DNA of 64,000 nt from Planctomycetia bacterium (GCA_030539295.1 JAUNSJ010000005.1:113821-177820), one strand, 5' to 3'. Positions 16,401-26,497 are shown, counted from the first letter of the stretch. The notes: generated by a model from the letters alone, not told the origin. Made by a program: numbers and translations.

Positions 16401-19400
16401 ATGGAAATACTCGAAAAAATATTCGAAGCGGTGGGCGATTTCTTTACCGGAGTCTCCCGAGCGATTGAAGGACGCATTACGGCCATGTTCGGGTCTTCTA
16501 ATGCCCGATTCCTTAAGAAGTTACAGCCGAAGGTCGATCGCATAAACGCCTTGGAAGAGAAATATCAGCCCATGTCCGACGAGCAACTTCGGCAGCAGAC
16601 GGATATTCTTAAAAAACGACTCCACGACGGGGAAACCCTCGACGATATTCTGTGCGATGCCTTTGCCGTATGCCGCGAAGCCAGCCGCCGGGTAACCGGC
16701 CTCCGCCACTACAACGTGCAGCTCATCGGCGGTATGGTCCTTCACAGCGGTGCCATTGCGGAAATGATGACCGGTGAAGGCAAAACGCTCGTGGCCACAC
16801 TTCCGGCCTACCTGAACGCTCTGGAAGGTAAGGGCGTGCATATCGTTACGGTCAACGATTATCTTGCCCGACGCGATATGGAGTGGATGGGCCCCATCTA
16901 TATGTTCCTCGGTATGACCGTCGGCTCTATCCAAAGTAATATGTCGACGGAGGACCGACAGGCTGCCTATTCCTGTGACATTACATACGGTACGAACAAT
17001 GAATTTGGTTTTGATTATCTGCGGGATAATATGCGTTTTGCCCGGCGTGGGGACGACCGCTATCCCGGTTCCGCGCAGCAGTCGCAAGGCCGCCTCCACT
17101 ATGCCATTGTGGACGAAGTCGATAATATTCTTATCGATGAGGCGCGAACGCCCTTGATTATAGCGGGGCCGGCCCACGACGATGTCTCCAAATATCGCGC
17201 CGCTGACAAGATTGCCCGGCAGTTGGTTAAAGACGCCGATTTCCAGGTTAACGAAAAGGATCACACGACGAATCTGACCGACGAAGGCGTGCGGCGCGCA
17301 GAAAAACTCGCCGGGGTCGAAAGCTTCTATACCGTTGGCAATATGCACTGGCCCCATCTTATCGATAATGCCCTGAAAGCTCATTATTTATATAAGCGGG
17401 ATGTGAACTACGTTATTAAAGAGGGCGAAATCGTTATTGTCGACGAGTTTACCGGGCGTCTTATGGAAGGACGAAACTGGAGCGACGGTCTGCATCAGGC
17501 GGTTGAGGCCAAAGAAGGCGTTGTCGTTAAGGAAGAGAATCAGACCCTGGCCACAATTACCTTGCAGAATTTCTTTAAACTCTACGATAAGTTGGCCGGT
17601 ATGACCGGAACGGCCATGACAGAAGCGGGCGAATTCTGGAAAATTTATCACCTCGACGTGATCGCCATTCCGCCGAATAAGCCCGTGATTCGTGCAACGC
17701 ATCCCGACCTGATTTATCGGACCGAGCGGGAGAAATATCTCGCTGTCGTCGAAGAAATTGAACGTATACACAAATGGGACGTCATTCAGTTAAAGAATTT
17801 CACGGAATATTTCGGGACGATTACAAGCGAGAACGAGACGGAAATTGAGTTCCAGGCCAAAGGCGCTAAAGAGTCGCAAAAGATTGCCCGGGAAGACATT
17901 CTCGCCATTTCACATCGCGGCTGCCCCATTCTCGTCGGTACGGTCTCCATCCAGAAAAGTGAATTGATTTCCGGTATGCTCGACCGCAAAGGCATAAAGC
18001 ATCAGGTGCTCAATGCCCGGCCGGAAAACATCGGTCGCGAGGCGGAAATTATTGCCCAGGCCGGACGTCGCGGCGCTGTTACCATAGCGACGAACATGGC
18101 CGGTCGTGGTACCGATATTATTCTGGGTGGTAACGCGGAAACTCTCGCCTGGTCCATCTTCCAGCATAAATATCCGACCCGCCTGGACGTTCCGCAAGAG
18201 GAATGGAGCGCGATGGTCGAAGAGATTGAAAATCGCGAGAAGATGAAAGAGGAGGGAGAGGAAGTGCGCCGGATGGGCGGGCTTCACATAATCGGTACCG
18301 AGCGGCATGAAGCGCGACGAATCGACCTTCAGCTTCGCGGACGCTGCGGACGTCAAGGCGATCCCGGCGACTCCCGATTCTACCTCTCGCTGGAAGACGA
18401 TCTGGTCCGTATTTTCGCAGGCGACTGGGTTAAGAATATCCTGACCCGGCTCGGTATGGAAGAAGGCCAGGCCATTGAAAGCCGCATGGTAACCCGACGT
18501 ATTGAAGGGGCCCAGAAGAAAATCGAAGAGCGCAACTTCGATACGCGTAAGAGTCTGCTGGAATACGACGAAGTTATGGACATGCAGCGTAAGCGGGTCT
18601 ACTCCTATCGTCAGCGTATTCTCGACGGAGGCAATACAAAAGATTTCGTCAGCCTCATGATCAATCAGCAGTTGGACCGCTATCTCAAGCAGTTTCTGGA
18701 CCGGAATTACGGTGCGGAATCGTTTGCGGCCTTTGCCACACGTCAGTTGGGCGTTGAGTTTGAAATGAAGCAGTTCCGCGGTATGGACTATAAATCCGCG
18801 GGAGAATACGCACTGGACCATGCGCGACGCATGGCGGAAACCCAGGTCCTCGACGCTATTGAAGAGAATCTTTCGACCGACGTACCAGATGACGAATGGA
18901 ACTGGCAGGCCTTGGCCAAGGAATCGAACGTACGATGGCATACAAACCTTCGCGACGTCGACCTTAAGAAGATTGGTCGCGACAGTATCTCCGAATTCCT
19001 GATCGAAAAGGCCGAAAAATTCGTGGCCGCAGTCGACCTCTCCTCGGGCGCCCCGCTCCTTGAGCCGAACTATGGTGTGCGTACCGCGTGCGGCTGGGTT
19101 AAGGCGAAATTCGGAATCGAAATTGACCCGGATGCCGTTCGCGGACTCGAAGGCGAAAAGTTCTTTCAGACAATTCGCGAAAAAGTACTCGCGAAATATC
19201 GTGAAAAGGAAATTCGCTTCCCTGTCATGGCCGGTCTGATTCATTACACAATAAAAGACCAAAATGGCAAACGATACGACCGCGAAAACGTAACCGCCTG
19301 GGCCCAGAACCGGTTCGAATGCGACCTTTCGCTCGAAGATTTGCGTAACAAGCAGCGTCACGAAATTGAGGAAACCCTCTTTGAGGTCAGCCGAATCTTT

Positions 19401-20156
19401 TCTGACAAAGCGGGTCCATGCTACGAAGAAATGCGAAGCCGGTTCAAAGATATTCTGGCCGATGAGTGCATTGACATTAAGAAGGTACAAGAGATACGCG
19501 ACTACAAAATCGCGCGTAACGAACGAATTACAGGCGATGAAATTGTTCGCCTGCACCGCGATAATCCGCACTTGCCAGGCTTGTGTCAGTGGCTTGAGCG
19601 TGAGTTCAACTATAAGACAACGCCCCGGGAACTGGCCGATTGGGACCTCCTCCTGCTGGAAAACCGGCTCGAGTCCGTTATCGAAGACCGCTTCAATCCG
19701 GAAATGCGAAAAGTGGAACGTTCCCTCATTCTGGGCATTCTCGATAGTGCCTGGAAAGAGCACCTGCTCGTTATGGACCATTTGCGGTCGAGCGTAAGTT
19801 TCCGCGGCTATGCCCAGGTTGACCCGAAGGTTGAATACAAACGGGAAGGAATGCGCATTTTTGAATCGATGTGGGACGCCGTTTTTGAACGGGTAACCGA
19901 CTACGTCTACCGCGTTGAGCAGCTGGACGAGAACTTTATCGGCTCGGTCTGGACGGAATCGGAAGCGCGGCATGAAGATGCGTCCCAGGCGGCTGCGGTC
20001 GACGGCGGTATCCGTGAGCAGCAGGAAGCGGCGATAGACGCAAGTAAATCGCAAAAAGTCGATACGATCGTGCGTCGCTCGCCTCGCGTGGGCCGAAATG
20101 ACCCCTGTCCGTGCAAGAGTGGCAAAAAGTACAAAAATTGTTGCGGCAAGAAGTAA
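16401..20156 (+). CDS. secA: Preprotein translocase ATPase SecA, enlarged
   Basis: The motor of the Sec secretion pathway; 1251 residues against about 900 in E. coli. Visible are Walker A (TGEGKT, residue ~129), the DEVDNILIDEARTPL Walker B region, GMTGTAMTE, TNMAGRGTDI, QLRGRCGRQGDPG, and a C-terminal SEC-C zinc motif CPCKSGKKYKNCCGKK. About 45 residues are inserted in the second nucleotide-binding domain between FxxxVEEIER (residue ~452) and GCPILVGTVS (~507), including a KNFTEYFGTITSENETEIEF stretch. Much of the remaining excess lies between the helical scaffold and the SEC-C tail. The gene is single, with its own likely promoter and a hairpin terminator. The long open frame on the opposite strand is not a gene. 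Confidence 0.97.
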   Translation: MEILEKIFEAVGDFFTGVSRAIEGRITAMFGSSNARFLKKLQPKVDRINALEEKYQPMSDEQLRQQTDILKKRLHDGETLDDILCDAFAVCREASRRVTGLRHYNVQLIGGMVLHSGAIAEMMTGEGKTLVATLPAYLNALEGKGVHIVTVNDYLARRDMEWMGPIYMFLGMTVGSIQSNMSTEDRQAAYSCDITYGTNNEFGFDYLRDNMRFARRGDDRYPGSAQQSQGRLHYAIVDEVDNILIDEARTPLIIAGPAHDDVSKYRAADKIARQLVKDADFQVNEKDHTTNLTDEGVRRAEKLAGVESFYTVGNMHWPHLIDNALKAHYLYKRDVNYVIKEGEIVIVDEFTGRLMEGRNWSDGLHQAVEAKEGVVVKEENQTLATITLQNFFKLYDKLAGMTGTAMTEAGEFWKIYHLDVIAIPPNKPVIRATHPDLIYRTEREKYLAVVEEIERIHKWDVIQLKNFTEYFGTITSENETEIEFQAKGAKESQKIAREDILAISHRGCPILVGTVSIQKSELISGMLDRKGIKHQVLNARPENIGREAEIIAQAGRRGAVTIATNMAGRGTDIILGGNAETLAWSIFQHKYPTRLDVPQEEWSAMVEEIENREKMKEEGEEVRRMGGLHIIGTERHEARRIDLQLRGRCGRQGDPGDSRFYLSLEDDLVRIFAGDWVKNILTRLGMEEGQAIESRMVTRRIEGAQKKIEERNFDTRKSLLEYDEVMDMQRKRVYSYRQRILDGGNTKDFVSLMINQQLDRYLKQFLDRNYGAESFAAFATRQLGVEFEMKQFRGMDYKSAGEYALDHARRMAETQVLDAIEENLSTDVPDDEWNWQALAKESNVRWHTNLRDVDLKKIGRDSISEFLIEKAEKFVAAVDLSSGAPLLEPNYGVRTACGWVKAKFGIEIDPDAVRGLEGEKFFQTIREKVLAKYREKEIRFPVMAGLIHYTIKDQNGKRYDRENVTAWAQNRFECDLSLEDLRNKQRHEIEETLFEVSRIFSDKAGPCYEEMRSRFKDILADECIDIKKVQEIRDYKIARNERITGDEIVRLHRDNPHLPGLCQWLEREFNYKTTPRELADWDLLLLENRLESVIEDRFNPEMRKVERSLILGILDSAWKEHLLVMDHLRSSVSFRGYAQVDPKVEYKREGMRIFESMWDAVFERVTDYVYRVEQLDENFIGSVWTESEARHEDASQAAAVDGGIREQQEAAIDASKSQKVDTIVRRSPRVGRNDPCPCKSGKKYKNCCGKK

Positions 20157-20165
20157 CAAGAAGAA

Positions 20166-20206
20166 AATAAACGCGTCTTCATTTCGTTACAGACGCGATT
20201 ATTTTT
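20166..20206 (+). terminator. Rho-independent terminator after secA
   Basis: Stem ACGCGTCT / AGACGCG with flanking AATAA / TTATT pairs and a TTTTT run at 20202-20206, 10 bp after the secA stop. Confidence 0.8.
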
Positions 20207-20270
20207 CCGTCCTCGGACTCTAAGTACCAGGACGGAAAGACGAAAATGTTTTTCAGGAAAGGTAATTTTC

Positions 20271-21767
20271 ATGTCGGATAAAAAGTATGATATTGGCCTC
20301 ATGGGCCTGGCTGTTATGGGGCAGAACCTCGTTCTCAATATGGTCGACCACGGATTTAACGTTGCCGTCTTTAACCGAACGACGAGCAAAGTCGATGACT
20401 TTCTGGCCAGCCCGGCCGGTAAAGCGGCGGGCGACCGGCTGACCGGCGCACACTCGCTGGCGGAACTGGTCTCCAAACTTGAGCGTCCGCGCAAAATCAT
20501 GCTCATGATTCAGTCGAAAGACGCTGTGCCCGCTCCTGAAATTGCCTTGTATCCCAATAGTGCCGCGGTCGACGCCGTGATTGAAGAATTGCTCCCTCTG
20601 CTGGAACCGGGCGATATTATTATCGACGGTGGCAATACGCAGTTCAAAGACACGGAACGGCGTACAAAGTTCCTCGCCCCGCGCGGGATTCGTTATATTG
20701 GTACCGGAGTCTCCGGTGGAGAAGAAGGGGCACGACGCGGTCCCAGTATGATGCCCGGCGGCGACCCGGAAGCCTGGCCGTTCGTCAAACCGATCTTTCA
20801 GGCCATCTCCGCCAAAGTGGGGCCCAACTCCGATATTCCCTGTGCCGAATGGGTGGGCGACCGCGGCGCAGGCCACTATGTGAAAATGGTGCACAACGGA
20901 ATCGAATACGGCGATATGCAATTAATTTGCGAAGCCTACTGGATGCTGAAACAGGCTGCCGGCTTTACGAACGAAGAACTCTACGAAACGTTCAGTCAGT
21001 GGAATCAGGGCGAGCTTAACAGCTATCTGATCGAAATTACGCGTGATATCTTTACGGTTAAGGATCCGGAAACGAAGCAGTATCTGGTTGACCTGATTCT
21101 CGATACTGCCGGCGCCAAGGGAACCGGGAAATGGATGAGTCAGCTCGCGCTCGATTTAGGGGTACCCAGTACACTGGTTACCGAGGCGGTCTATGCCCGC
21201 TGCATTTCGGCCATGAAGAATCAGCGTCTGGCGGCAAGTGAGGTACTCTCCGGTCCGGCACTAACGCGTGTAGCCGACCGCAAGGCGTTCGCCGACCAGG
21301 TGCGTCAGGCCTTATATGCGTCGAAAATTTGCAGCTACGCGCAAGGGTTCGTTCAGATTCAGGCGGCGGCCAAAGAATACGACTGGTCCCTGAACTACGG
21401 CCAGATCGCCATGCTCTGGCGGGGCGGCTGTATCATTCGTGCCGTCTTTCTTGAGCGGATTAAAGAGGCTTTTGACCAGAATCCGAATCTCGAAAATCTC
21501 CTGCTGGCCCCTTACTTTAAGAAGGAAGTGGAAGCGGCCCAGACCGCATGGCGCAACGTTGCCAAGACAGCTATTGAACTTGGTATTCCCACGCCAGGGT
21601 TCCTCACCGCTCTGACCTATTTCGATTCCTATCGCAGTCCTGTACTACCGGCGAACCTGCTCCAGGCCCAGCGCGACTACTTCGGTGCTCATACCTATCG
21701 TCGCGTCAATAAACCGGAAGAAGGACCGTTCCATACCGACTGGATTAACGTTCGAACTGTAAAATAA
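20271..21767 (+). CDS. gnd: 6-phosphogluconate dehydrogenase, decarboxylating
   Basis: Oxidises 6-phosphogluconate to ribulose-5-P with NADP+ in the pentose phosphate pathway. The 498-residue length fits the long (E. coli-like, dimeric) family. Residues ~6-20 carry the Rossmann motif GLMGLAVMGQNL; NRTTSKVDDF gives the 2'-phosphate-binding site; VSGGEEGARRGPSMMPGG is the substrate loop; and VKMVHNGIEYGDMQ holds the catalytic lysine and asparagine (near residue 205). The C-terminus has the usual QAQRDYFGAHTYRR tail. An AGGAAAGG SD lies upstream of ATG 20271. A ROK kinase follows by 6 bp, so the two are probably co-transcribed. Confidence 0.97.
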   Translation: MSDKKYDIGLMGLAVMGQNLVLNMVDHGFNVAVFNRTTSKVDDFLASPAGKAAGDRLTGAHSLAELVSKLERPRKIMLMIQSKDAVPAPEIALYPNSAAVDAVIEELLPLLEPGDIIIDGGNTQFKDTERRTKFLAPRGIRYIGTGVSGGEEGARRGPSMMPGGDPEAWPFVKPIFQAISAKVGPNSDIPCAEWVGDRGAGHYVKMVHNGIEYGDMQLICEAYWMLKQAAGFTNEELYETFSQWNQGELNSYLIEITRDIFTVKDPETKQYLVDLILDTAGAKGTGKWMSQLALDLGVPSTLVTEAVYARCISAMKNQRLAASEVLSGPALTRVADRKAFADQVRQALYASKICSYAQGFVQIQAAAKEYDWSLNYGQIAMLWRGGCIIRAVFLERIKEAFDQNPNLENLLLAPYFKKEVEAAQTAWRNVAKTAIELGIPTPGFLTALTYFDSYRSPVLPANLLQAQRDYFGAHTYRRVNKPEEGPFHTDWINVRTVK

Positions 21768-21773
21768 TCCTCG

Positions 21774-22772
21774 ATGGTCAGAATTATGACAGCACAAAAA
21801 TATCTGGCAATCGATATTGGCGGATCCAAAATCATGACGGCCATAGCGTCCGTTTCCTCCAAGGGAAATCGGCGTGAGGCCGCCTTGTCCGCAGTCGCTA
21901 AGGAATCTCTCGCCCGCGACGCCGGAGAGCAAGGCATTCTCGACACCCTTGAGCGACTCGTCTTGCAATCCTTCGCGGAAACAGGAACTTCCTGGCTTGA
22001 TATTGCCGCTATTGGCGTTACGATACCGGGAGTTGCCCGTGCTGATGACTGCTTTTGGGTCTACGCTCCGTTCTCCGGTATTGGGAATTTCCCCATTGGC
22101 CAGATTTTGCGTGCGAAGTACAATCGGCCTGTCTATGGCCAGAACGACGTCAACGCGTGCGCCTGGGCAGAGCATCTTTTTGGCGTCTGTCAGGATGTAC
22201 AGGACTTTCTCTGGATTACCATCAGTAACGGAATCGGAGGCGGCCTCGTTCTCAACGGTCAGGTCTTTCCCGGGGCAACAGGCGGCGCGGCGGAAATCGG
22301 GCATTTTCAGGTCGTTCCGAACGGCGCCTTGTGCGGCTGCGGGCGACGCGGCTGTCTGGAAGCGGAAGCGGCCGGACCCGCTATTGCCCGTCGATGTCGT
22401 GAACTGCTCGCACAAGAGTCGAACTACAATTTCCCCGTCCCGCCCGACCAAATCAACGCCGCTCTTATTGCCGACGCCGCCCGTGGCGGAAATCCCATTG
22501 CCCTGGAAACCTATCGGCAGACAGGACATCTGCTCGGCCACGCCTGTGCTCTGGCCGCGAATTTAATCAATCCGGCGAAAATCGTTTTTGGCGGAGGCGT
22601 GATTGGCGCCTTTGACCTCTTTCGCCCGCAATTGGAAAAGACGTTCTTCGACGAAGTTTTTCTTTCGGTCAATCGTCATGTAACTCTTGAGGCAACCGGA
22701 CTGGGTTACGAAGCGGGCCTGCTCGGTGCGCTCGCCTGTGCGTTCGGTCGCGAGGATGCGAGCCAGCAATAA
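21774..22772 (+). CDS. ROK family sugar kinase (glucokinase-like)
   Basis: About 330 residues. The N-terminal ATP motif LAIDIGGSKIMTAI, the ENxxNCWA-like sequence NDVNACAWAEHLFG, the SNGIGGGLVLNG loop and the zinc site GHFQV...CGCGRRGCLEAEA (near residues 180-203) are all those of bacterial ROK kinases. It probably phosphorylates glucose or a related hexose such as N-acetylmannosamine and would feed the gnd branch. ATG 21774 and ATG 21786 are both possible; neither has a clear SD, and coupling to the gnd stop favours the first. Substrate specificity cannot be told from sequence alone. Confidence 0.88.
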   Translation: MVRIMTAQKYLAIDIGGSKIMTAIASVSSKGNRREAALSAVAKESLARDAGEQGILDTLERLVLQSFAETGTSWLDIAAIGVTIPGVARADDCFWVYAPFSGIGNFPIGQILRAKYNRPVYGQNDVNACAWAEHLFGVCQDVQDFLWITISNGIGGGLVLNGQVFPGATGGAAEIGHFQVVPNGALCGCGRRGCLEAEAAGPAIARRCRELLAQESNYNFPVPPDQINAALIADAARGGNPIALETYRQTGHLLGHACALAANLINPAKIVFGGGVIGAFDLFRPQLEKTFFDEVFLSVNRHVTLEATGLGYEAGLLGALACAFGREDASQQ

Positions 22773-22978
22773 CAAAACCGGAGCCCCTCATTGCCAACAC
22801 GCAATAGGTTCGCCATTGACCCATCACCGCCATTACGCCACGGCCTGTAAGGCCAGCACAGGGCCACAACAAAAGACAGCGGTGTGGGGTTCCGTTTAAT
22901 TATTGCTGGTTCCCGACCTGGCAGGCAGTCGGGAACGGGCGTTGAAATCACAAGGCAAAAGACTCCCTTTTGCGAAGG
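22773..22978. repeat. Dispersed palindromic repeat cluster between ROK and yidC
   Basis: The gap holds CCATTGACCCATCACCGCCATTACG, then GGCCTGTAAGGCC followed by AGCACA, and a TTCCCGACCTG...CAGTCGGGAA hairpin (22912-22938). The same modules occur in the same relative order at 28.7-29.3 kb. The two flanking genes converge, so the hairpin may serve as a two-way terminator. Confidence 0.7.
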
Positions 22979-25723
22979 TTAGCGTCGTTTCCGGTCGCGA
23001 TTACGGGACCGTTTCTCCTGCTCGCTTTTGGCCAGTTTCTGCTGCTCCTTGGCCTTTTCCAGAACGTCCTGCCACCACTGGGCCAGACGCCCTTTGGTTT
23101 TCTTCGGCTCCTCCTCCGTAACGCGACGCCCCTTGACCTTGCGGCCTGGCGTACGATCGCTCGTTGTACTGCGACCGCTCACGCGACTGCGACTGTCCGA
23201 GGCATTCGGGGAAATATCGATCACGCCCGGCGCGATCGGGGCCGGCTTCGGGTGGAACTGCCGCTCCAGAATACCCCAGAGACTGGAGACAATAAAGTAC
23301 ACGCACAAGCCGCTCGGGACCTTAAAGAACATAAAGCCCATAAAAATCATCATGAAATTCATCATGCGTCGCATCATTCGCTGCTGCTGTGCCGCTTCGT
23401 CGTTTCCAACGACCGGAGGCATGAGAAACTTCTGCTGCACCAGGAACAGGACAATCGTTACCATTGGCAGCAGATTAAAGTAGGGCCCCAGGCAGAACAT
23501 GCCTTGTCCCATATTAAAACTGAACCAGCCGGTGGAGTTCCAGAACGGACTCCAGTCGATCAGCATGTCGGGCGCCGACAGATTGGAGCACCAGCGGAAC
23601 GACTGTGTAAACAGCGGGGCACCATAGAGGTTCACGTCGAGCGACAGGGCCTTGTACAGGCCAATGAAAATCGGCAACTGAATGAACAAAGGCAGACAGC
23701 CGCTCAGCGGATTGACCCCATGTTTGCGGAACAGGGCCTGCTGCGCCCGCATCATTTCGTGCGCGTCGTCTTTATAGCGTTCCTTTAGCGCGGCCAATTC
23801 CGGCTGAATCTGCTGCATCTTAATCGAACTGACAACCTGCTTCATACTCATGGGGAAGAGGAGAAGTCGAACGAGAATCGTCAAAAGAACGATTGCCAAG
23901 CCATAGTTAAACACCATATAGTTGCGGAAGAAGTGCAAGATGGCCAAAAGCGGCTTGGCAACGAACCAGAACCAGCCGTAGACGAGCGTATCGCCCAGAC
24001 CATATTCCGCCAGAAGTTGCGGCTGCTTCGGACCGGCAAAGATACGGAACTCTTGAGAAACGGAGTCGCCCGCTTCTCCTGCCTTGGCCAGTTCCACTTC
24101 CGTCGACTTCAGACGAAACGAGACGTTCGTCGCGGATAAGTTCGCACGTCGCCTCGCACCCACCCGAATGGGTACATACGACTCCAGCGCCGAACCACTC
24201 TCCTCGGTCATCTCGGGCAGTAAGGTGCACTGAAAATATTGGGTATCGACACCGATAAAGTCGAGATTCGCCTGTTCACTCAGGCCTTGCTGTTCCTTGG
24301 CAATCTCGGAACATTTCAAAACGTGCAGTGATTTTTCATTCATTCGCAGAACGAGGTCACGCAAGCCATACATCCCCCAGCCGGGACCCGTCTTACGCGC
24401 CGTGGAGTACCAGGCCCCTTCGATCGGCAAGCCGGTCGGCCCGTCTAAAAGCCAGGAAAGCTTATGCCCCTTTTCCGCGTCCAAATTGCGCAGTTCAACG
24501 GTAAGATTGAAATGATAATCCGGTGCGGCCAAATCTTTGCGACCGTTTCGGGCAGCAGCTGAGCCAGGTTCCAGCGTCCAAATTTTGCGAACCTCCAGCT
24601 TCCGTTGCGGCAGAATCTTGCGAAAGACAGCCCGCTCCTGACTGGATTCCGTTTCCAGATATTCCCACAGCCCGGTTCGCAGATCCGTTCCGGCGAGTTC
24701 GCGCGAAATAGCGGCGGACGGCACGGCATCGTCGCCCCGTTTGGACGTTGCGGAGAAGGTTGCCCAAGGGAGCTTTTCCGCGTCGTCATAGGAAGCCAGG
24801 GTCATGAGAAACGAGGCCGGGTCACCATTCTTCTTACGCGTTTCATCCTCCCAGCCGGCGAGCAGGTCGCCTTTGAGATCGACTCGGGCATCGGACCCGG
24901 AGAGTCCGCGCAAATTCTCATAGTCACTATAGTTAACAATTAACCCTTCCGGACGAATCAGAGGCATGGGCGCCGCGGTGAGCGTGGCCGTCTTCGCTTC
25001 GGCCGTCAAACCGGCCAGCGTCTCCGGCGTTACAGACTCCAATTTCTGAATCGCTTCGTGAGGCAGAACAGAAAGCACAATCGATTCGCCTGGCCGCCGG
25101 CCAAGCAGAAAGGTGCGAAGCGCGTCGAAGGAATCCACCGCAACCGGCGTATTGCCAACGAGTTGCGCCGAGACGATACGGTCGCCGGGCGTGAGTCCGG
25201 CTTTCGCGGCCGGGGTCCCTGCCCCAACCACCTGAACGCCCAGGCCCGGCAGTTTCTGTTCCAATTCCGCCGCGGCCAAAGCCTCATCCACGATAATCTG
25301 GCCCAAATACCCCGTCTTGTCGTGCGTGTCGTTGTACGCCTTCTCATTCAATTCCACTCGGGTTACCGCCGCTCCTTGATTACTCAAGGTGACCAGCATG
25401 CGCCAAGGCGACTCCGGGTCAAGAGACCCCAAGGTCACAAAGCGGGGCGTCTGTTCCTGACCTGCCACGAGCGCAAGTTCTTCCGGGAGCTGCGTTAACG
25501 CCTCTTCCGCGGTAGGGAGCGCAACGTCCGTCACCGTTTCCTGCGTCTCCTCCATAATAGGCGGCGCAGGCGGCTCTTTCTTATTGAACGTCTGTAAAAA
25601 AATGAAAACGCAAAGCGTCATCATAAGAATAAAGAATATATCAGGACCGCCTGATTTACCTGTTGTTTGCTGACTGGCAGGAATGGAAGGTGGTGATAAA
25701 GGAGGGAGTTTCGGTGCGGACAT
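22979..25723 (-). CDS. yidC: Membrane protein insertase YidC with PDZ-like insertion
   Basis: Inserts and folds inner-membrane proteins with or after SecYEG. It has 914 residues against 548 in E. coli. A first transmembrane helix lies at ~29-45, then a large periplasmic region, then the Oxa1 core from ~600 (YGLAIVLLTILVRLLLFPMSM; LKERYKDD; GCLPLFIQLPIFIGLYKAL). Residues ~155-222 look like a PDZ domain (LGVQVVGAGTPAAKAGLTPGDRIVS), not normally present in YidC. The tail after ~850 is very basic, as expected for a ribosome-binding end. The ATG directly follows the TAA of the metallophosphoesterase gene, so the two genes form one unit. Confidence 0.95.
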   Translation of the reverse strand: MSAPKLPPLSPPSIPASQQTTGKSGGPDIFFILMMTLCVFIFLQTFNKKEPPAPPIMEETQETVTDVALPTAEEALTQLPEELALVAGQEQTPRFVTLGSLDPESPWRMLVTLSNQGAAVTRVELNEKAYNDTHDKTGYLGQIIVDEALAAAELEQKLPGLGVQVVGAGTPAAKAGLTPGDRIVSAQLVGNTPVAVDSFDALRTFLLGRRPGESIVLSVLPHEAIQKLESVTPETLAGLTAEAKTATLTAAPMPLIRPEGLIVNYSDYENLRGLSGSDARVDLKGDLLAGWEDETRKKNGDPASFLMTLASYDDAEKLPWATFSATSKRGDDAVPSAAISRELAGTDLRTGLWEYLETESSQERAVFRKILPQRKLEVRKIWTLEPGSAAARNGRKDLAAPDYHFNLTVELRNLDAEKGHKLSWLLDGPTGLPIEGAWYSTARKTGPGWGMYGLRDLVLRMNEKSLHVLKCSEIAKEQQGLSEQANLDFIGVDTQYFQCTLLPEMTEESGSALESYVPIRVGARRRANLSATNVSFRLKSTEVELAKAGEAGDSVSQEFRIFAGPKQPQLLAEYGLGDTLVYGWFWFVAKPLLAILHFFRNYMVFNYGLAIVLLTILVRLLLFPMSMKQVVSSIKMQQIQPELAALKERYKDDAHEMMRAQQALFRKHGVNPLSGCLPLFIQLPIFIGLYKALSLDVNLYGAPLFTQSFRWCSNLSAPDMLIDWSPFWNSTGWFSFNMGQGMFCLGPYFNLLPMVTIVLFLVQQKFLMPPVVGNDEAAQQQRMMRRMMNFMMIFMGFMFFKVPSGLCVYFIVSSLWGILERQFHPKPAPIAPGVIDISPNASDSRSRVSGRSTTSDRTPGRKVKGRRVTEEEPKKTKGRLAQWWQDVLEKAKEQQKLAKSEQEKRSRNRDRKRR

Positions 25724-26497
25724 TTATTTTCCTTGCTTAATGCGTTCCCCGAGAAAGTTATCCAGTTCGGGAATTTCAAAAATTTTCTTGCATGTTTTGT
25801 CGACATTGTACTCGATACGGCGATACTGAATCGTTTTGGCATCGGTATCGAAAATGACGTAACAAGCGCGTGGATCGCGGTCGCGCGGCTGCCCCACGGA
25901 CCCGACGTTAATCATAAGTTTTTCGTCGGCCAATTTAAAAAGACCGTCCGACAGGTCTTGAAAACGATAATAGCGTCGATTCTCCGTAAATACGCCTGGT
26001 ACGTGCGTATGCCCCTGAAAGCAATATCCAGGCACAATTGAGAAAAGTTTCTCCATTTTCGTCTCTTCAATGATATCGTCGGAGAAGACGTATTCATTGA
26101 GCGGATTGCGCGGCGAACCGTGCACGTACATACAGTTCCCGTCGTGATGGTATCGGGGTAACTCTCCCATAAAATCCCATCGCATTTGACGATAGACGCC
26201 ACGGGCCTGTTCCATGCGTTCGCGCGTCCAATAGATCGCCTGCTCCGCAATGGAATTAAAGCCGTCGGGGTCAAAAAGAGTTGCCTGGTCATGATTTCCG
26301 AGCAGACAGATTTTCTTCTCCGCCTTCAGGGCCATCATGCGGTCAATGCACTCCACGGGATTCGGGCCGTAGCCTACTAAATCCCCCAAACAGTAGACCT
26401 CTTGCGCGTTCTGGTCCTCAATATCATCGAGGACCGCCTCCAACGCTTCCAGGTTACTGTGAATATCACTGATAATAGCTCGTTTCAACGGACTCAC
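25724..26497 (-). CDS. Metallophosphoesterase family protein (YfcE/MJ0936-like)
   Basis: A 257-residue cytoplasmic calcineurin-like phosphoesterase. Metal-binding motifs are visible: ISDIHSN (residues ~9-15), GDLVGYGP, LLGNHDQA, MYVHGSP and FQGHTHVPG. Such proteins hydrolyse phosphodiesters or phosphomonoesters; some act on diadenosine polyphosphates. The substrate is unknown here. The stop codon abuts the yidC start, so expression is coupled to YidC. The last ~30 residues are a helical extension. Confidence 0.88.
   Translation of the reverse strand: MSPLKRAIISDIHSNLEALEAVLDDIEDQNAQEVYCLGDLVGYGPNPVECIDRMMALKAEKKICLLGNHDQATLFDPDGFNSIAEQAIYWTRERMEQARGVYRQMRWDFMGELPRYHHDGNCMYVHGSPRNPLNEYVFSDDIIEETKMEKLFSIVPGYCFQGHTHVPGVFTENRRYYRFQDLSDGLFKLADEKLMINVGSVGQPRDRDPRACYVIFDTDAKTIQYRRIEYNVDKTCKKIFEIPELDNFLGERIKQGK

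Noticed and set aside
17910..20159. 749-codon open frame opposite secA
   Set aside because: It lies entirely antisense to secA, has no SD or family motif, and its residues mirror the high third-position bias of the secA strand.
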